The notes below the pieces were generated by a model, which was not told the DNA's origin, made no database searches, and saw nothing but the letters and a program-made list of their open reading frames with translations. The position numbers and the translations under genes are program-made. A stretch of 64,000 bases of DNA from Chromatiales bacterium (lineage in GTDB: Bacteria; Pseudomonadota; Gammaproteobacteria; Steroidobacterales; GCA-2729495). The stretch lies in assembly GCA_016789885.1 (NCBI GenBank), contig JAEUPZ010000032.1:89570-153569 (forward strand), given 5' to 3'. Shown one piece after another: positions 29,782 through 37,798 of this stretch (its first letter is position 1; each line of letters begins with the position of its first letter).

Positions 29782-30586
29782 CGAGATCCGCGGGCAGCGT
29801 TATCTGATACTTGGCGTTCAGCTTGCCGCCTGGGACGAGGACGCGCTTGCCGTTGCCGAGATTCACGTTCTGCAAGCGCACGTGTGCCAGCCATGCGTGA
29901 CGATGCCGGTCTGCAAGGGCGAGGAACAGCCGCTTTGCCTTGACGCTGTCGCAATGCTCCAGCAATGCGCTGACGAGCTGCGGCCGGAGCGTGGCGAGTC
30001 CCTGCATCAGGGCATTGGCTTCGTGCACGAGCGCGCTGTCTGGTGTCTCGTCGCACAGTTCCAGTATTGCCCGCTCGGGAGTGGAGAACACGACGCCGGC
30101 CGCGTTGGTGTCGTCGGTCGCGCGTTCGAGCCCCCGTGCATTCAGGGTGCCGTCGGGCGTGTCGGTGCCGAAGGAGAGCGCCGGCCAGTCGAACGGCCCT
30201 TTGCCGCATGCCTGCACGCGCTCGCGGAGCGGGAGCTTCCCTGCCCAGGCTGGCAGCTTCGCCGGGCCATACAGGGTCAGGGTCGCGGACTCGCCAAGGC
30301 GCAGGTAGTGCTCATGGCCCTGGCGGGCCAGCGCATATCGGCCGCCGACGTGCAGGGGCAGCTGCTCCAGGCGCTGCAGGGCTCTCAGGAGCCCCTCCCA
30401 GGTCGGTTTGCCGCCTTTGCGGAGGTAGACTCCACGCGTAGGCGACTGCAGCCAGCCGCTCGCCATGTAGCGGGCGACGAGGTTGCTGGGGTATCCATGG
30501 GCGCGCAGCCACCGGCTGGAGACCAGGGTCGTATCCCCGAGGGTCTCCAGGAGCCGGTTTAGCTTTTCGTTCTTTGAGTCACCCAT
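29765..30586 (-). CDS. abiEi: AbiEi-type antitoxin/repressor
   Basis: The 273-residue protein has an N-terminal winged HTH (about 10-60: LLETLGDTTLVSSRWLRAHG, VARYMASGWLQSPTRGVYLR), a central domain, and a C-terminal AbiEi domain (RAILELCDE, FLALADRHRHAWL). AbiEi proteins bind inverted repeats in their own promoter and neutralise AbiEii. ATG 30586 lies exactly between the arms of one inverted repeat; ATGs at 30604 and 30616 are possible alternatives. A second stronger repeat lies 61 bases upstream. Confidence 0.87.
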   Translation of the reverse strand: MGDSKNEKLNRLLETLGDTTLVSSRWLRAHGYPSNLVARYMASGWLQSPTRGVYLRKGGKPTWEGLLRALQRLEQLPLHVGGRYALARQGHEHYLRLGESATLTLYGPAKLPAWAGKLPLRERVQACGKGPFDWPALSFGTDTPDGTLNARGLERATDDTNAAGVVFSTPERAILELCDETPDSALVHEANALMQGLATLRPQLVSALLEHCDSVKAKRLFLALADRHRHAWLAHVRLQNVNLGNGKRVLVPGGKLNAKYQITLPADLDEQLG

Positions 30587-30593
30587 GGTGACT
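30577..30593. promoter_or_regulatory. abiE operator, proximal inverted repeat
   Basis: AGTCACC (30577-30583) and GGTGACT (30587-30593) flank the CAT complement of the abiEi start codon. Bound protein or an RNA hairpin here could block translation as well as transcription. The half-site matches the distal repeat (AGTCAC). Confidence 0.5.
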
Positions 30594-30646
30594 AAAATAG
30601 GCATTCCGTAAACCATTGACAAGTCGAGGTTTATGGAATGTGATTT

Positions 30647-30667
30647 ATAGTCACTATCAGTGACTAT
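30647..30667. promoter_or_regulatory. abiE operator, distal inverted repeat
   Basis: ATAGTCACT, three bases, AGTGACTAT: a perfect 9-base dyad in the divergent region between abiEi and the small membrane-protein gene at 30698. It fits known AbiEi autoregulation through inverted repeats. TTGACA at 30616-30621 may be part of a promoter, but spacing to a -10 is not ideal. Confidence 0.6.
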
Positions 30668-30697
30668 TTCGTGCGGTAACCGACCCGGGAGGCAGGC

Positions 30698-30970
30698 ATG
30701 GCGCAGATTCATCCCGCCCTGGGCGCATCGGCCCGGATGACCTGGAAAGTCGTGTCTTTCCCGCTGATTGCCGGCCTGCTGCTGCTGAAGCCGATCGTGG
30801 ACGCCCTCTGCGCCTTTGTGCTGGTTTTCGGTCTGGTGGCGGCTGTTGCCTTCGAGCTGTCGGCCGTGGGTCCGCGGTTTCCGTTCCTGCAGGTTGCCGC
30901 GATGGCGCTGGGCTTCGGCCTGTTTGCCGCCCTGTACCACCTCGTCCTGATGATTCTGGTCAGGGATTAG
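30698..30970 (+). CDS. small membrane protein, unknown function
   Basis: The 90-residue protein has two or three hydrophobic segments (about 18-34, 39-55 and 66-86) and no recognised motif. CGGGAGGCAGGC gives a strong ribosome-binding site. It is divergent from abiEi and shares its operator region, so AbiEi may also control it. It converges with the FlhC-like gene, whose stop overlaps its last bases. Confidence 0.55.
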   Translation: MAQIHPALGASARMTWKVVSFPLIAGLLLLKPIVDALCAFVLVFGLVAAVAFELSAVGPRFPFLQVAAMALGFGLFAALYHLVLMILVRD

Positions 30971-31508
30971 CAGAGCGTCTACCGCGGCAACCCGAACAGA
31001 CTTCGCGTCGCCGCGCCCACTTGTCGATCAGCATGGCGCTCTGGCAGTGGAGGCATCGAAACAGCTCGATGTCCTCTGAACTCGCCGCGCCCCGCGCCAG
31101 CAGCGCGGCCTGGTCGAACTCCATGTCCGCGGTTGGCTCCCACTCGCGGAAGATTTCGAAGGCTGTGCACAGCCGCTCGCCGTTCTCCAGCCCCGGCTGA
31201 AGGTCCCATGACTTGCCATGCGGCATGAAGCGTTGGCACAGCGCCTGATGAATGCTGATGAAGACGGTCGCGTGACTCAGGCGCACGGAGGAGCGGAAGA
31301 ACGGTTGAAAGGAAGTCGGTGCCGGTCCGCGGAATCCGTCGCCGGCATCGGGGAGCCAGCGACGCTTGAGGGTGATGAGCCGATCAGGTGTGAGCCCGCT
31401 CCAATCGCAGGCGGTCTGCGCACGGGCGCCGTGCGACAAGAGCCGCAGACCCAGTTGAATCCTCCGGTAGTAGCGGTCGAACCGCGCGTCGCCGCTGGTG
31501 GTGTCCAT
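30960..31508 (-). CDS. FlhC-like transcriptional activator (SetC-like)
   Basis: The 182-residue protein aligns with flagellar activator FlhC: RRIQLGLRLLSHGARAQTAC parallels the FlhC segment with LGAR, then LTPDRLITLKRRW and a C-terminal four-cysteine zinc site, CLHC (about 149-152) and CSGC (171-174). In SXT/R391 ICEs the FlhC/FlhD homologues SetC and SetD turn on excision and conjugation. Here the partner candidate lies on the opposite strand, 75 bases away, across a dyad. The element's transfer genes begin just after that partner. Confidence 0.75.
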   Translation of the reverse strand: MDTTSGDARFDRYYRRIQLGLRLLSHGARAQTACDWSGLTPDRLITLKRRWLPDAGDGFRGPAPTSFQPFFRSSVRLSHATVFISIHQALCQRFMPHGKSWDLQPGLENGERLCTAFEIFREWEPTADMEFDQAALLARGAASSEDIELFRCLHCQSAMLIDKWARRREVCSGCRGRRSANP

Positions 31509-31524
31509 AGGTCAACCTGCTGAA

Positions 31525-31550
31525 GTTTCTGCCACAAATGCCCCAGAAAC
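31525..31550. promoter_or_regulatory. dyad GTTTCTG-N12-CAGAAAC between FlhC- and FlhD-like genes
   Basis: Perfect 7-base arms at 31525-31531 and 31544-31550. The left arm begins 17 bases before the FlhC-like start codon. A near copy precedes the type IV secretion operon, and a weaker one precedes the integrase, so this is a candidate shared operator of the element. Confidence 0.5.
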
Positions 31551-31583
31551 CTGAGGGCGTTTCCGCCGTGACGGCTCCCAACA

Positions 31584-32330
31584 ATGCCATTTTGTGTGGG
31601 AGATCTGGCGACGGTGCGCACGAAAGATTCTGGGGACGGAGAGGGGGCGGATGGTCAGCAGCTCTCGCAAAACAAATGGAAGGGCGCCCGGTCGATCGGC
31701 CTGGCCCATCAACTGAACCAGCAGTTCATCGAACTCTGTTGGGAGCTTTCGCTCGACGGCGCGACGGGACATCCGTTCCCTGTCGTCGGATCGTACCGGG
31801 AACTCTGGCGCCACCTCGATCCGGTCGCGCGACAACGCCTGTCGCTCTTTCCGTTCGTGATCGTCGACCTGAGGTTTGGAGACGTAGCGTGGTGGCGAAT
31901 GGCCGTCGGCAACGGCGCGCATGCGCGCAGCCACAGCGACGGCGCGGCGCCCACGACCCGCTGGGACTGGCTCGCTCTTGAGACCCTGATGTTTGGCTGG
32001 CAAGTGGCCCGCGAGGATCGCAGCGTGGCTTCGATGATCTTCGCGATGCCGCCGTCCGTGGCCGATTGCATCGCCACCCTGACGATGCAGCAGGTACGCA
32101 CACTCGCCGTCGAGAGCGCGAAATCCCTGCGCCTGCGCTGGGACAATCACCCGCGCCTGTGGCGCGATCTCCTGCTGGCAGCGCGCGAGCCGGACGACGC
32201 CGCATTGGAGGCGCTCCGACGCGAAGCGAAGCTGCATTTCTGCGGAGAGCTGATCCATGCCCAGCCTGCCGGTGGCGCCCCCATCTCGTTGATTTCTGGG
32301 ACTAGGATGGACGCTGCGCAGGAGGAATGA
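31584..32330 (+). CDS. FlhD-like domain protein with extra N-terminal domain (SetD-like)
   Basis: The 248-residue protein carries, at about 129-196, a stretch that parallels FlhD: LETLMFGWQVAREDRSVAS, then PPSVADCIATLTMQQVRTLA and LRLRWDNHPRLWRDL (FlhD has LAALTLPQMVKLAE and FRFDSHQTI). FlhD and FlhC form one activator complex, and an FlhC-like gene is the divergent neighbour. The first 130 residues (QFIELCWELSLDGATGHPFP, VARQRLSLFPFVIVDLRFGD) are not found in ordinary FlhD and I do not recognise them. ATG 31584 lacks a good ribosome-binding site; GTG 31614 is an alternative. Confidence 0.55.
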   Translation: MPFCVGDLATVRTKDSGDGEGADGQQLSQNKWKGARSIGLAHQLNQQFIELCWELSLDGATGHPFPVVGSYRELWRHLDPVARQRLSLFPFVIVDLRFGDVAWWRMAVGNGAHARSHSDGAAPTTRWDWLALETLMFGWQVAREDRSVASMIFAMPPSVADCIATLTMQQVRTLAVESAKSLRLRWDNHPRLWRDLLLAAREPDDAALEALRREAKLHFCGELIHAQPAGGAPISLISGTRMDAAQEE

Positions 32331-32367
32331 CAATACAGCTCCTGGCCGAAACCCACGGTTTAGCGGG

Positions 32368-32392
32368 GTTTCTGGTGGATTTCCCCGGAAAC
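32368..32392. promoter_or_regulatory. dyad upstream of type IV secretion operon
   Basis: GTTTCTG (32368-32374), 11 bases, CGGAAAC (32386-32392). It differs from the dyad at 31525 by one base in the right arm and one in spacer length. It lies 67 bases before the virB2 start in the 128-base gap after the FlhD-like gene, where an activator site for the transfer operon would be expected. Confidence 0.5.
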
Positions 32393-32458
32393 CTGTACTG
32401 CTTTGCCGCTCGACGCGCGTGATTCGATGACATCCCCAGGGGACGGAGGGGATGACTC

Positions 32459-32767
32459 GTGGAACAGCGCACCCAGTCTTGCCGAGGCAACGACCTGATC
32501 GTCCGCCTCGCCGCCACGGCGGCACTCCTCGCGCCTGGCGCGGCCTTCGCGCAGGCATCTCCGTTCGATACGGGAGCCAATTCACTGGTGACGTTTGCAC
32601 TGACGATCGCGACGCCCGTCGCGGTGCTGATCGTCATCGCGCTGGCCATCGCTGCCGCCGTCGGCCGGATCTCCTGGGGCTGGGTCATCGGTGCGCTGAT
32701 CGGCATCGCGGCGATCTTCGGTGCGCCGCAGATCGTGGCCTGGATTCGGACCTTGTTCGGCGTGTAG
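32459..32767 (+). CDS. virB2: VirB2/TrbC-family pilin
   Basis: The 102-residue pre-pilin subunit of the conjugation pilus has a signal peptide ending AAFAQA (cleavage about residue 31-33), then two hydrophobic helices (about 43-66 and 72-90) joined by a short RISWGW loop, the VirB2/TrbC plan. Starts with GTG at 32459 behind GGACGGAGGGG. It is the first gene of the type IV secretion operon. Confidence 0.87.
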   Translation: MEQRTQSCRGNDLIVRLAATAALLAPGAAFAQASPFDTGANSLVTFALTIATPVAVLIVIALAIAAAVGRISWGWVIGALIGIAAIFGAPQIVAWIRTLFGV

Positions 32768-32779
32768 GGGGCATCGGCC

Positions 32780-33145
32780 GTGGAACCGCGCAATGCCGGG
32801 GTCACAGCCGATCCGCTCTTCGTCGGGGTGACGCGCCCGCCGATGCGCTTCGGCGTGACTTACGCGGCGCTGCTGCTGAATGCCGCCTTCACGATGGAGG
32901 TGTTCCTCCTGACGAAGAACCTGCTGGTGCTGCTGATGATGCTGCCGGTCCACGGCATCTGCATGCTGCTGTGCGCGCGGGACGCCCGCTACTTTGACCT
33001 CCTGCTGATGTGGGCTAAGACGCGACTTCTCGCGTACTTCAGCAGCATCCGATTCTGGAAAGGAGCTAGCTACAGCCCATTGCTGCTCGACCTTCCAGAC
33101 AGGCACGGTCGGCGCAAGGCCATCGCGACGGTGCGGCTCTCATGA
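32780..33145 (+). CDS. virB3: VirB3-family inner-membrane protein
   Basis: The 121-residue protein has the N-terminal DPLFVGVTRPPMRFGV signature of VirB3/TrbD and two membrane segments (about 23-41 and 46-62). VirB3 works with the VirB4 ATPase at the base of the channel. GTG start; the stop overlaps virB4 (ATGA), a hallmark of this pair. Confidence 0.87.
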   Translation: MEPRNAGVTADPLFVGVTRPPMRFGVTYAALLLNAAFTMEVFLLTKNLLVLLMMLPVHGICMLLCARDARYFDLLLMWAKTRLLAYFSSIRFWKGASYSPLLLDLPDRHGRRKAIATVRLS

Positions 33146-35589
33146 AGCGCGCCACTGCCTTGAGGCGCGAGCTGCCGGCGGCGTTCCGAATTCCGTATCG
33201 CGTGCAGCTCTCGCCGCATGTCGTTCGGACGGAGGCGGGCGACTACGTCCAGGTGTTCCGCCTCGATGGCGCCAGCTTCGAGACCGCCGACGACGAGGTG
33301 CTGAACAACTGGCACGAACGGTTGAACGTGCTGTGGCGGAATATCGCCGCGCCGAACGTAGCCCTTTGGATGCATGTCATCCGGCGTCGCGAACGGGTCG
33401 GGGCAGTGAAGACCGACGACATGGCGGCGGCCGACTTCGCCGAACGGCTCGCCACCGGATACCAGGCACGGTTGTCCACAGAGACCCTAATGGTCAACGA
33501 GCTGTACCTGTCGGTCGCCTACCGGCCGATTGCCGGCGCGGCCCCGAATCTGGTTGCGCGCCTGCTCAGTGCAAAGGCCGGGGAGCACCGGCTCGCAGAA
33601 CACGCGGACGCACTCGATGCCTGCGAGAAGCTCGCGCAGACAGTCGGCTCCTCACTTGCCCGCTACGACCCAGAGCGCCTCGGCGTCTACGAATCCGGCG
33701 GACGCCTGTACTCGCGTGTGCTGGAGTTCTTCGGTCAGCTGGTGAATGCGGACCTGTCGCCCGTGCCGCTGCCAACGGCACCGCTCGACGAGGTGCTCGC
33801 GACAACGCGGACCATCTTCGGCAGCGAGACCATCGAGTACCGCCTGCCCACCCAGACGCGCTTCGGCGCGATGCTTGGCATCAAGGAGTACGCCTCGCCG
33901 ACGACGGTCGGCATGTACAACGTGCTGCTGTCGGCGCCGTTCGAGTTCGTGCTGACGCAGTCGTTTGCATTCCTGACGAAGGCGGCGGGGCAGGGCCTGC
34001 TGCAGCGCCAGTACAACCAGATGGCCAACGCAGGCGACTTCGCGGTGAGCCAGGCCGAGCAGCTGAAGGACGCGCTGGATGACCTGACTTCCAACGACTT
34101 CGTGATGGGTGATCACCACTTCACGCTGCAGGTGCTGTCGCCGCTGGTGGATCGGCAGACCGGCACCTCCAATGAGCAGCGACTGAAAACTCTCAACGAC
34201 GACGTGGCGCTGGCGCGGGCGATCCTCGCTGACACCGGCATGACGACCGCGCGCGAGGATCTCGCGCTGGAGGCGGCATTCTGGTCGCAGCTGCCGGCCT
34301 GCTTCCCCATGCGTCCGCGCAAGGCGCCGATCACATCGCGGAACTTCTGCGCGATGGCGCCGCTGCACAACTTTCCGGCGGGACGCCCGACCGGGAATCA
34401 CTGGGGTGACGCGCTGGCGCTGCTTGTCACCAGTGCCCGGTCTCCCTACCACTTCTCGCTGCACGCCAGTGATCCCCACGACCCCGACGGTGGCAGCCGC
34501 AAGGACACCGGCCACACCTTCATCTGTGGCCCGACCGGATCGGGCAAGTCCGTGCTGATCGGCTTTCTGGTGACCCTGCTCGCCCGTCAGGGCGTGACGC
34601 AGGTGATCTTCGACAAGGACCGTGGCCTCGACATCCTGACGCGGGCACTGGGTGGCACCTATCTGCCGCTCCGGAATGGCGTGCCGACCGGGTTCAATCC
34701 GCTGCAACTCCCGCCGACCGCCGAGACCATCGAGTTCCTGAAAGTCTGGCTGCGTGCGCTGGTGCGCGGGACCGTTCCACTGACGATCCGGGAGGAGGGC
34801 GATCTCGACGCCGCGTTGATGGGAACGCTTGCGCTGGAGCCGTCGGCGCGCCGGCTGTCGCGGCTGATCGAGTTCACCGACGCCACGCGTGCGGAGGGCA
34901 TCCACATGCGGCTTGCCCGATGGAGCGAGAGCACGCAGGGACACTACGCCTGGGTGTTCGACAACGCGCAGGACTCGCTGGTCGAGCAGCTCGCACAGGC
35001 AAGCCTGTTCGGCGTCGATGTCACCGAGTTCCTCGACAACGCGCTGACGCGCGCCCCGGTGACGCTCTACCTGTTCCATGTCATCCGCCAGCTGCTCGAT
35101 GGCCGGAAGTTCGTCTGCTGGATGGACGAGTTCTGGAAGCTGCTGTCCGACCCGTCCTTCGAGGGGTTCGCCAAGGACGGCCCCAAGACCTGGCGCAAGC
35201 TCAACGGCGTGATGTGCCTTGCGACGCAGAGCGCCAGCGACGTGCTCGACAGCCCAATCAGCCGCACGATCATCGAGCAGACGCCGACCAAGATCCTGTT
35301 CCCGAATCCGGATGCCAATGCTGCGGAGTACATCGAGGGGTTCGGGCTGTCGGAGCGGGAGTTCAAGCTCATCAAGGAGCAGATCGAGCCCGGCTCGCGG
35401 CAGTTCCTCATCAAGCAGGGCCACTACTCCGTGGTCTGCCAGCTCGATCTCAAGGGGTTCGACGCAGAGTTGAAAGTCATCTCGGGTCGCGCCAGCACGG
35501 TCGAGGAGCTGCAACGGCTCATCGCGCGTACCGGTCCCGACCCGCGGCACTGGCTGTCCTCATTCCTCACACCGGAGAAGTCATCGTGA
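33142..35589 (+). CDS. virB4: VirB4 ATPase of the type IV secretion system
   Basis: VirB4 energises pilus assembly and transfer. The 815-residue protein is the normal length, with the CagE/TrbE N-terminal region and the ATPase domain: Walker A GPTGSGKSVL at about 463-472, FDKDRGLDIL after it, and the Walker B-like FVCWMDEFWKLL at about 657. The final part includes CLATQSASDVLDSPI. It overlaps virB3 and virB5 by four bases each. Confidence 0.95.
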   Translation: MKRATALRRELPAAFRIPYRVQLSPHVVRTEAGDYVQVFRLDGASFETADDEVLNNWHERLNVLWRNIAAPNVALWMHVIRRRERVGAVKTDDMAAADFAERLATGYQARLSTETLMVNELYLSVAYRPIAGAAPNLVARLLSAKAGEHRLAEHADALDACEKLAQTVGSSLARYDPERLGVYESGGRLYSRVLEFFGQLVNADLSPVPLPTAPLDEVLATTRTIFGSETIEYRLPTQTRFGAMLGIKEYASPTTVGMYNVLLSAPFEFVLTQSFAFLTKAAGQGLLQRQYNQMANAGDFAVSQAEQLKDALDDLTSNDFVMGDHHFTLQVLSPLVDRQTGTSNEQRLKTLNDDVALARAILADTGMTTAREDLALEAAFWSQLPACFPMRPRKAPITSRNFCAMAPLHNFPAGRPTGNHWGDALALLVTSARSPYHFSLHASDPHDPDGGSRKDTGHTFICGPTGSGKSVLIGFLVTLLARQGVTQVIFDKDRGLDILTRALGGTYLPLRNGVPTGFNPLQLPPTAETIEFLKVWLRALVRGTVPLTIREEGDLDAALMGTLALEPSARRLSRLIEFTDATRAEGIHMRLARWSESTQGHYAWVFDNAQDSLVEQLAQASLFGVDVTEFLDNALTRAPVTLYLFHVIRQLLDGRKFVCWMDEFWKLLSDPSFEGFAKDGPKTWRKLNGVMCLATQSASDVLDSPISRTIIEQTPTKILFPNPDANAAEYIEGFGLSEREFKLIKEQIEPGSRQFLIKQGHYSVVCQLDLKGFDAELKVISGRASTVEELQRLIARTGPDPRHWLSSFLTPEKSS

Positions 35590-36296
35590 AACCATCCAAC
35601 GCTCTTGTCGGCGCTGTCGCCTGCCTCCTGTGCACGTCGGTCGGCCACGCGGCGATGCCCGTGATCGACATTCGCGCCATTGTGCAGATGGCCCAGCAGC
35701 TGCAGGTCCTTCAGAACCAGTTGACCACGGCCCGCAACCAGCTCACCCAGGCGCAGCAGCAGTTCCAGTCGCTGACGGGGCAGCGCGGCATGGAGCAGCT
35801 GCTCTCAGGGGTCACGCGTAACTACCTGCCCGCAGACTGGGCGACGCTCGAAGCCACGCTGCGCGGCGCACAGGCGAGCTATGCGGCGCTCTCAGCAGAA
35901 ATGCAGGCGGCGCTGCGGCAGGTCACGGTGCTGACCCCGGCGCAGACGGCACGGATGTCGCCGGAGCAGATCGAGCAGCTCGAAGCGGCGCGCCGTTCCG
36001 TGGCATTGCTTCAGGCCACGAGTCGCGAAGCCCTGCAGGCCAGCAGCCAGCGCTTCGCATCCCTGCAGGGACTGATCGACGCCATCCCGCGGGCAACGGA
36101 TGCCAAGGCGGTCCTTGATCTGCAGGCGAGGATTGGCGCCGAGCAGGCCATGCTCCAGAACGAGCACACGAAGCTAATGGTGCTCAACCAGGCGGCGGAG
36201 GCGGAGCAGCGCGCCCAGGAACAGCGGGCGCGGGAACTCGCGATCAGCAACTTCGGCTCCCTGCGCCGGCTGCCTGCCGTCGGCCTGAATCCGTAG
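35586..36296 (+). CDS. virB5: VirB5-like minor pilin/adhesin
   Basis: From the GTG at 35586, overlapping the virB4 stop, the 236-residue protein has a signal peptide (cut near GHAAMP), then long Gln/Ala-rich coiled-coil helices (MAQQLQVLQNQLTTARNQL, QQQFQSLTGQ) and the conserved YLPADW. VirB5/TrbJ proteins sit at the pilus tip. Order and length agree. No obvious ATG fits. Confidence 0.82.
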   Translation: MKPSNALVGAVACLLCTSVGHAAMPVIDIRAIVQMAQQLQVLQNQLTTARNQLTQAQQQFQSLTGQRGMEQLLSGVTRNYLPADWATLEATLRGAQASYAALSAEMQAALRQVTVLTPAQTARMSPEQIEQLEAARRSVALLQATSREALQASSQRFASLQGLIDAIPRATDAKAVLDLQARIGAEQAMLQNEHTKLMVLNQAAEAEQRAQEQRARELAISNFGSLRRLPAVGLNP

Positions 36297-36302
36297 GCCG
36301 CC

Positions 36303-36578
36303 ATGTCGCGCGGCATGCTCGTGCTGATCCTCCTGGCCACGCTCGTCGGCGCGGCGGTGTCCTGCGCGCCGGGACCGTCGGTAGCTGAGCACACCGTTTC
36401 CGACTACCGCGCCGATGCGACGCTGCGGCGCGATGTGTTCACCCGGTGCCTGAACGATCCGGGCGGGCTCGGCCAGACGCCGGACTGCGTCAATGCACGA
36501 GAGGCCGAACGGCTGGAACGCCACGGCTCGCTGCGGGACCAGGGGCCGGTGGGCCTCGATCCCAGCGGGAGGCGCTGA
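36303..36578 (+). CDS. small lipoprotein, possible entry-exclusion (EexN/TrbK-like)
   Basis: The 91-residue protein has a lipoprotein signal (LVGAAVSC, lipid Cys about residue 21) and a short mature part with RRDVFTRCLNDPGG and DCVNAREAERLE. Two cysteines and an NP/NA pattern resemble EexN-type exclusion lipoproteins encoded next to virB5/virB6, which stop redundant transfer between cells that carry the same element. The match is by pattern and position only. Confidence 0.55.
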   Translation: MSRGMLVLILLATLVGAAVSCAPGPSVAEHTVSDYRADATLRRDVFTRCLNDPGGLGQTPDCVNAREAERLERHGSLRDQGPVGLDPSGRR

Positions 36579-36581
36579 GGC

Positions 36582-37613
36582 ATGGGCTTCTTCGGCGAGT
36601 TCAACGCGTGGCTGACCGGCATCCTGAACGCGTACATCGGGCAGACCCTCGCCGTGATCGCCGGCATCCTCGAGCCGGTCATCGTCACGCTCGGCGTCCT
36701 CTACGTCATCGTCTGGGGATACCTGCAGCTGACAGGCAGGATCGAGGAGCCATTCGTCGAGGGCGCGAAGCGCCTGCTGACGCTCGGTGTGGTCCTCGGG
36801 CTGTCGCTGCAGCTGTGGCTCTACAACGACGTATTCGTGGATACGTTCTTCAATGCGCCCACGGAACTGGCGGCGTCGATCATTGCTGCGCGCAATCCCG
36901 GTGGGCCGGCGTTTCAGCCGGTGGCCGTCGTCGATGAGATCTTCTTCGACGGGGACGATGCCGCGTCGCTCCTGATGGAGAAGGGCGAGATCTTCGGGCG
37001 GGACATCGTCTTCTACTTCGGCGCACTGGCGATCTACCTGATCGTCGGACTCACCGCCGTCTACACCATGTTCCTGCTCGCGATGAGCCGCATTGCGCTG
37101 GCCGTGCTGCTTGCCATGGGGCCGATCTTCCTCGCGCTGCTGTTCTCTGATTCCAGCAAGCGGTTCTTCGAGGCGTGGCTCGCGCAGCTCAGCAACTATG
37201 CATTCCTCGCCGTCCTGACGATTCTGGTGGCAGCGCTGATGCTGCAGGTGATCTCCACGGCCGCGGAGTCGGCGGTGGCGGCCGGCGGCGGCATCGGAAT
37301 CGCCAATGCACTGCAGGTGTGCGCGGCTGCGGCGCTCACGTTCCTGATCATGCGGCAGGTGCCGTCGATGGCGCAGGGCATGGCGAGCGGCATCGCCCTG
37401 TCGGGCTTCGGTGCCGTCGGCAATCTGCTTCGCATGGGTATGGGCGTGGGCCGCTCCGGTCTCGGGAAGATGGGGGAGTTCTCCCGGGGTGCCTTCCTGG
37501 ATCAGGACAAGAGCCGCTGGGACAGCATGACCCGCAAGGCAGGTCAGCGGCTGATCGGAGCCCGCATGGCCCGCGAGAAGCGGCCGCGCCAGAACACGCT
37601 GAAGTACGGGTGA
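36582..37613 (+). CDS. virB6: VirB6/TrbL-family channel protein
   Basis: The 343-residue polytopic inner-membrane protein has at least five hydrophobic segments (about 20-45, 62-82, 143-175, 180-195, 205-225, 240-260) and the VirB6/TrbL motif ALGPIFLALLFSDSSKRFFE-like stretch (here GPIFLALLFSDSSKRFFEAW). The C-terminal tail is basic (ARMAREKRPRQNTLKYG). It lies four bases after the lipoprotein gene. Confidence 0.9.
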   Translation: MGFFGEFNAWLTGILNAYIGQTLAVIAGILEPVIVTLGVLYVIVWGYLQLTGRIEEPFVEGAKRLLTLGVVLGLSLQLWLYNDVFVDTFFNAPTELAASIIAARNPGGPAFQPVAVVDEIFFDGDDAASLLMEKGEIFGRDIVFYFGALAIYLIVGLTAVYTMFLLAMSRIALAVLLAMGPIFLALLFSDSSKRFFEAWLAQLSNYAFLAVLTILVAALMLQVISTAAESAVAAGGGIGIANALQVCAAAALTFLIMRQVPSMAQGMASGIALSGFGAVGNLLRMGMGVGRSGLGKMGEFSRGAFLDQDKSRWDSMTRKAGQRLIGARMAREKRPRQNTLKYG

Positions 37614-37618
37614 TCGCC

Positions 37619-37798
37619 ATGCCAAGGATCAAGGCAACCATCGTGCTCCTGATTGCCTCTCTCATGGCAGGACTCGTGAGCGGCTGCAGCACGCAGGCGA
37701 GGCGCGTGGACTGCGACGGCCGGCTGCGACCGATAAATGCACCCGCGCCGGTAAAAGTGCCAGCCGTCGTCAATCCGGCAAAAGAGCAGACCCCATGA
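37619..37798 (+). CDS. VirB7-like small lipoprotein
   Basis: The 59-residue protein has a signal peptide with lipobox LVSGC and a short Pro/Val-rich mature region (VDCDGRLRPINAPAPV). VirB7 lipoproteins anchor VirB9 at the outer membrane through a disulfide; the extra cysteine (VDC) fits this role. A GTG at 37610 overlapping the virB6 stop is an alternative start. The stop overlaps virB8 (ATGA). Confidence 0.65.
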   Translation: MPRIKATIVLLIASLMAGLVSGCSTQARRVDCDGRLRPINAPAPVKVPAVVNPAKEQTP

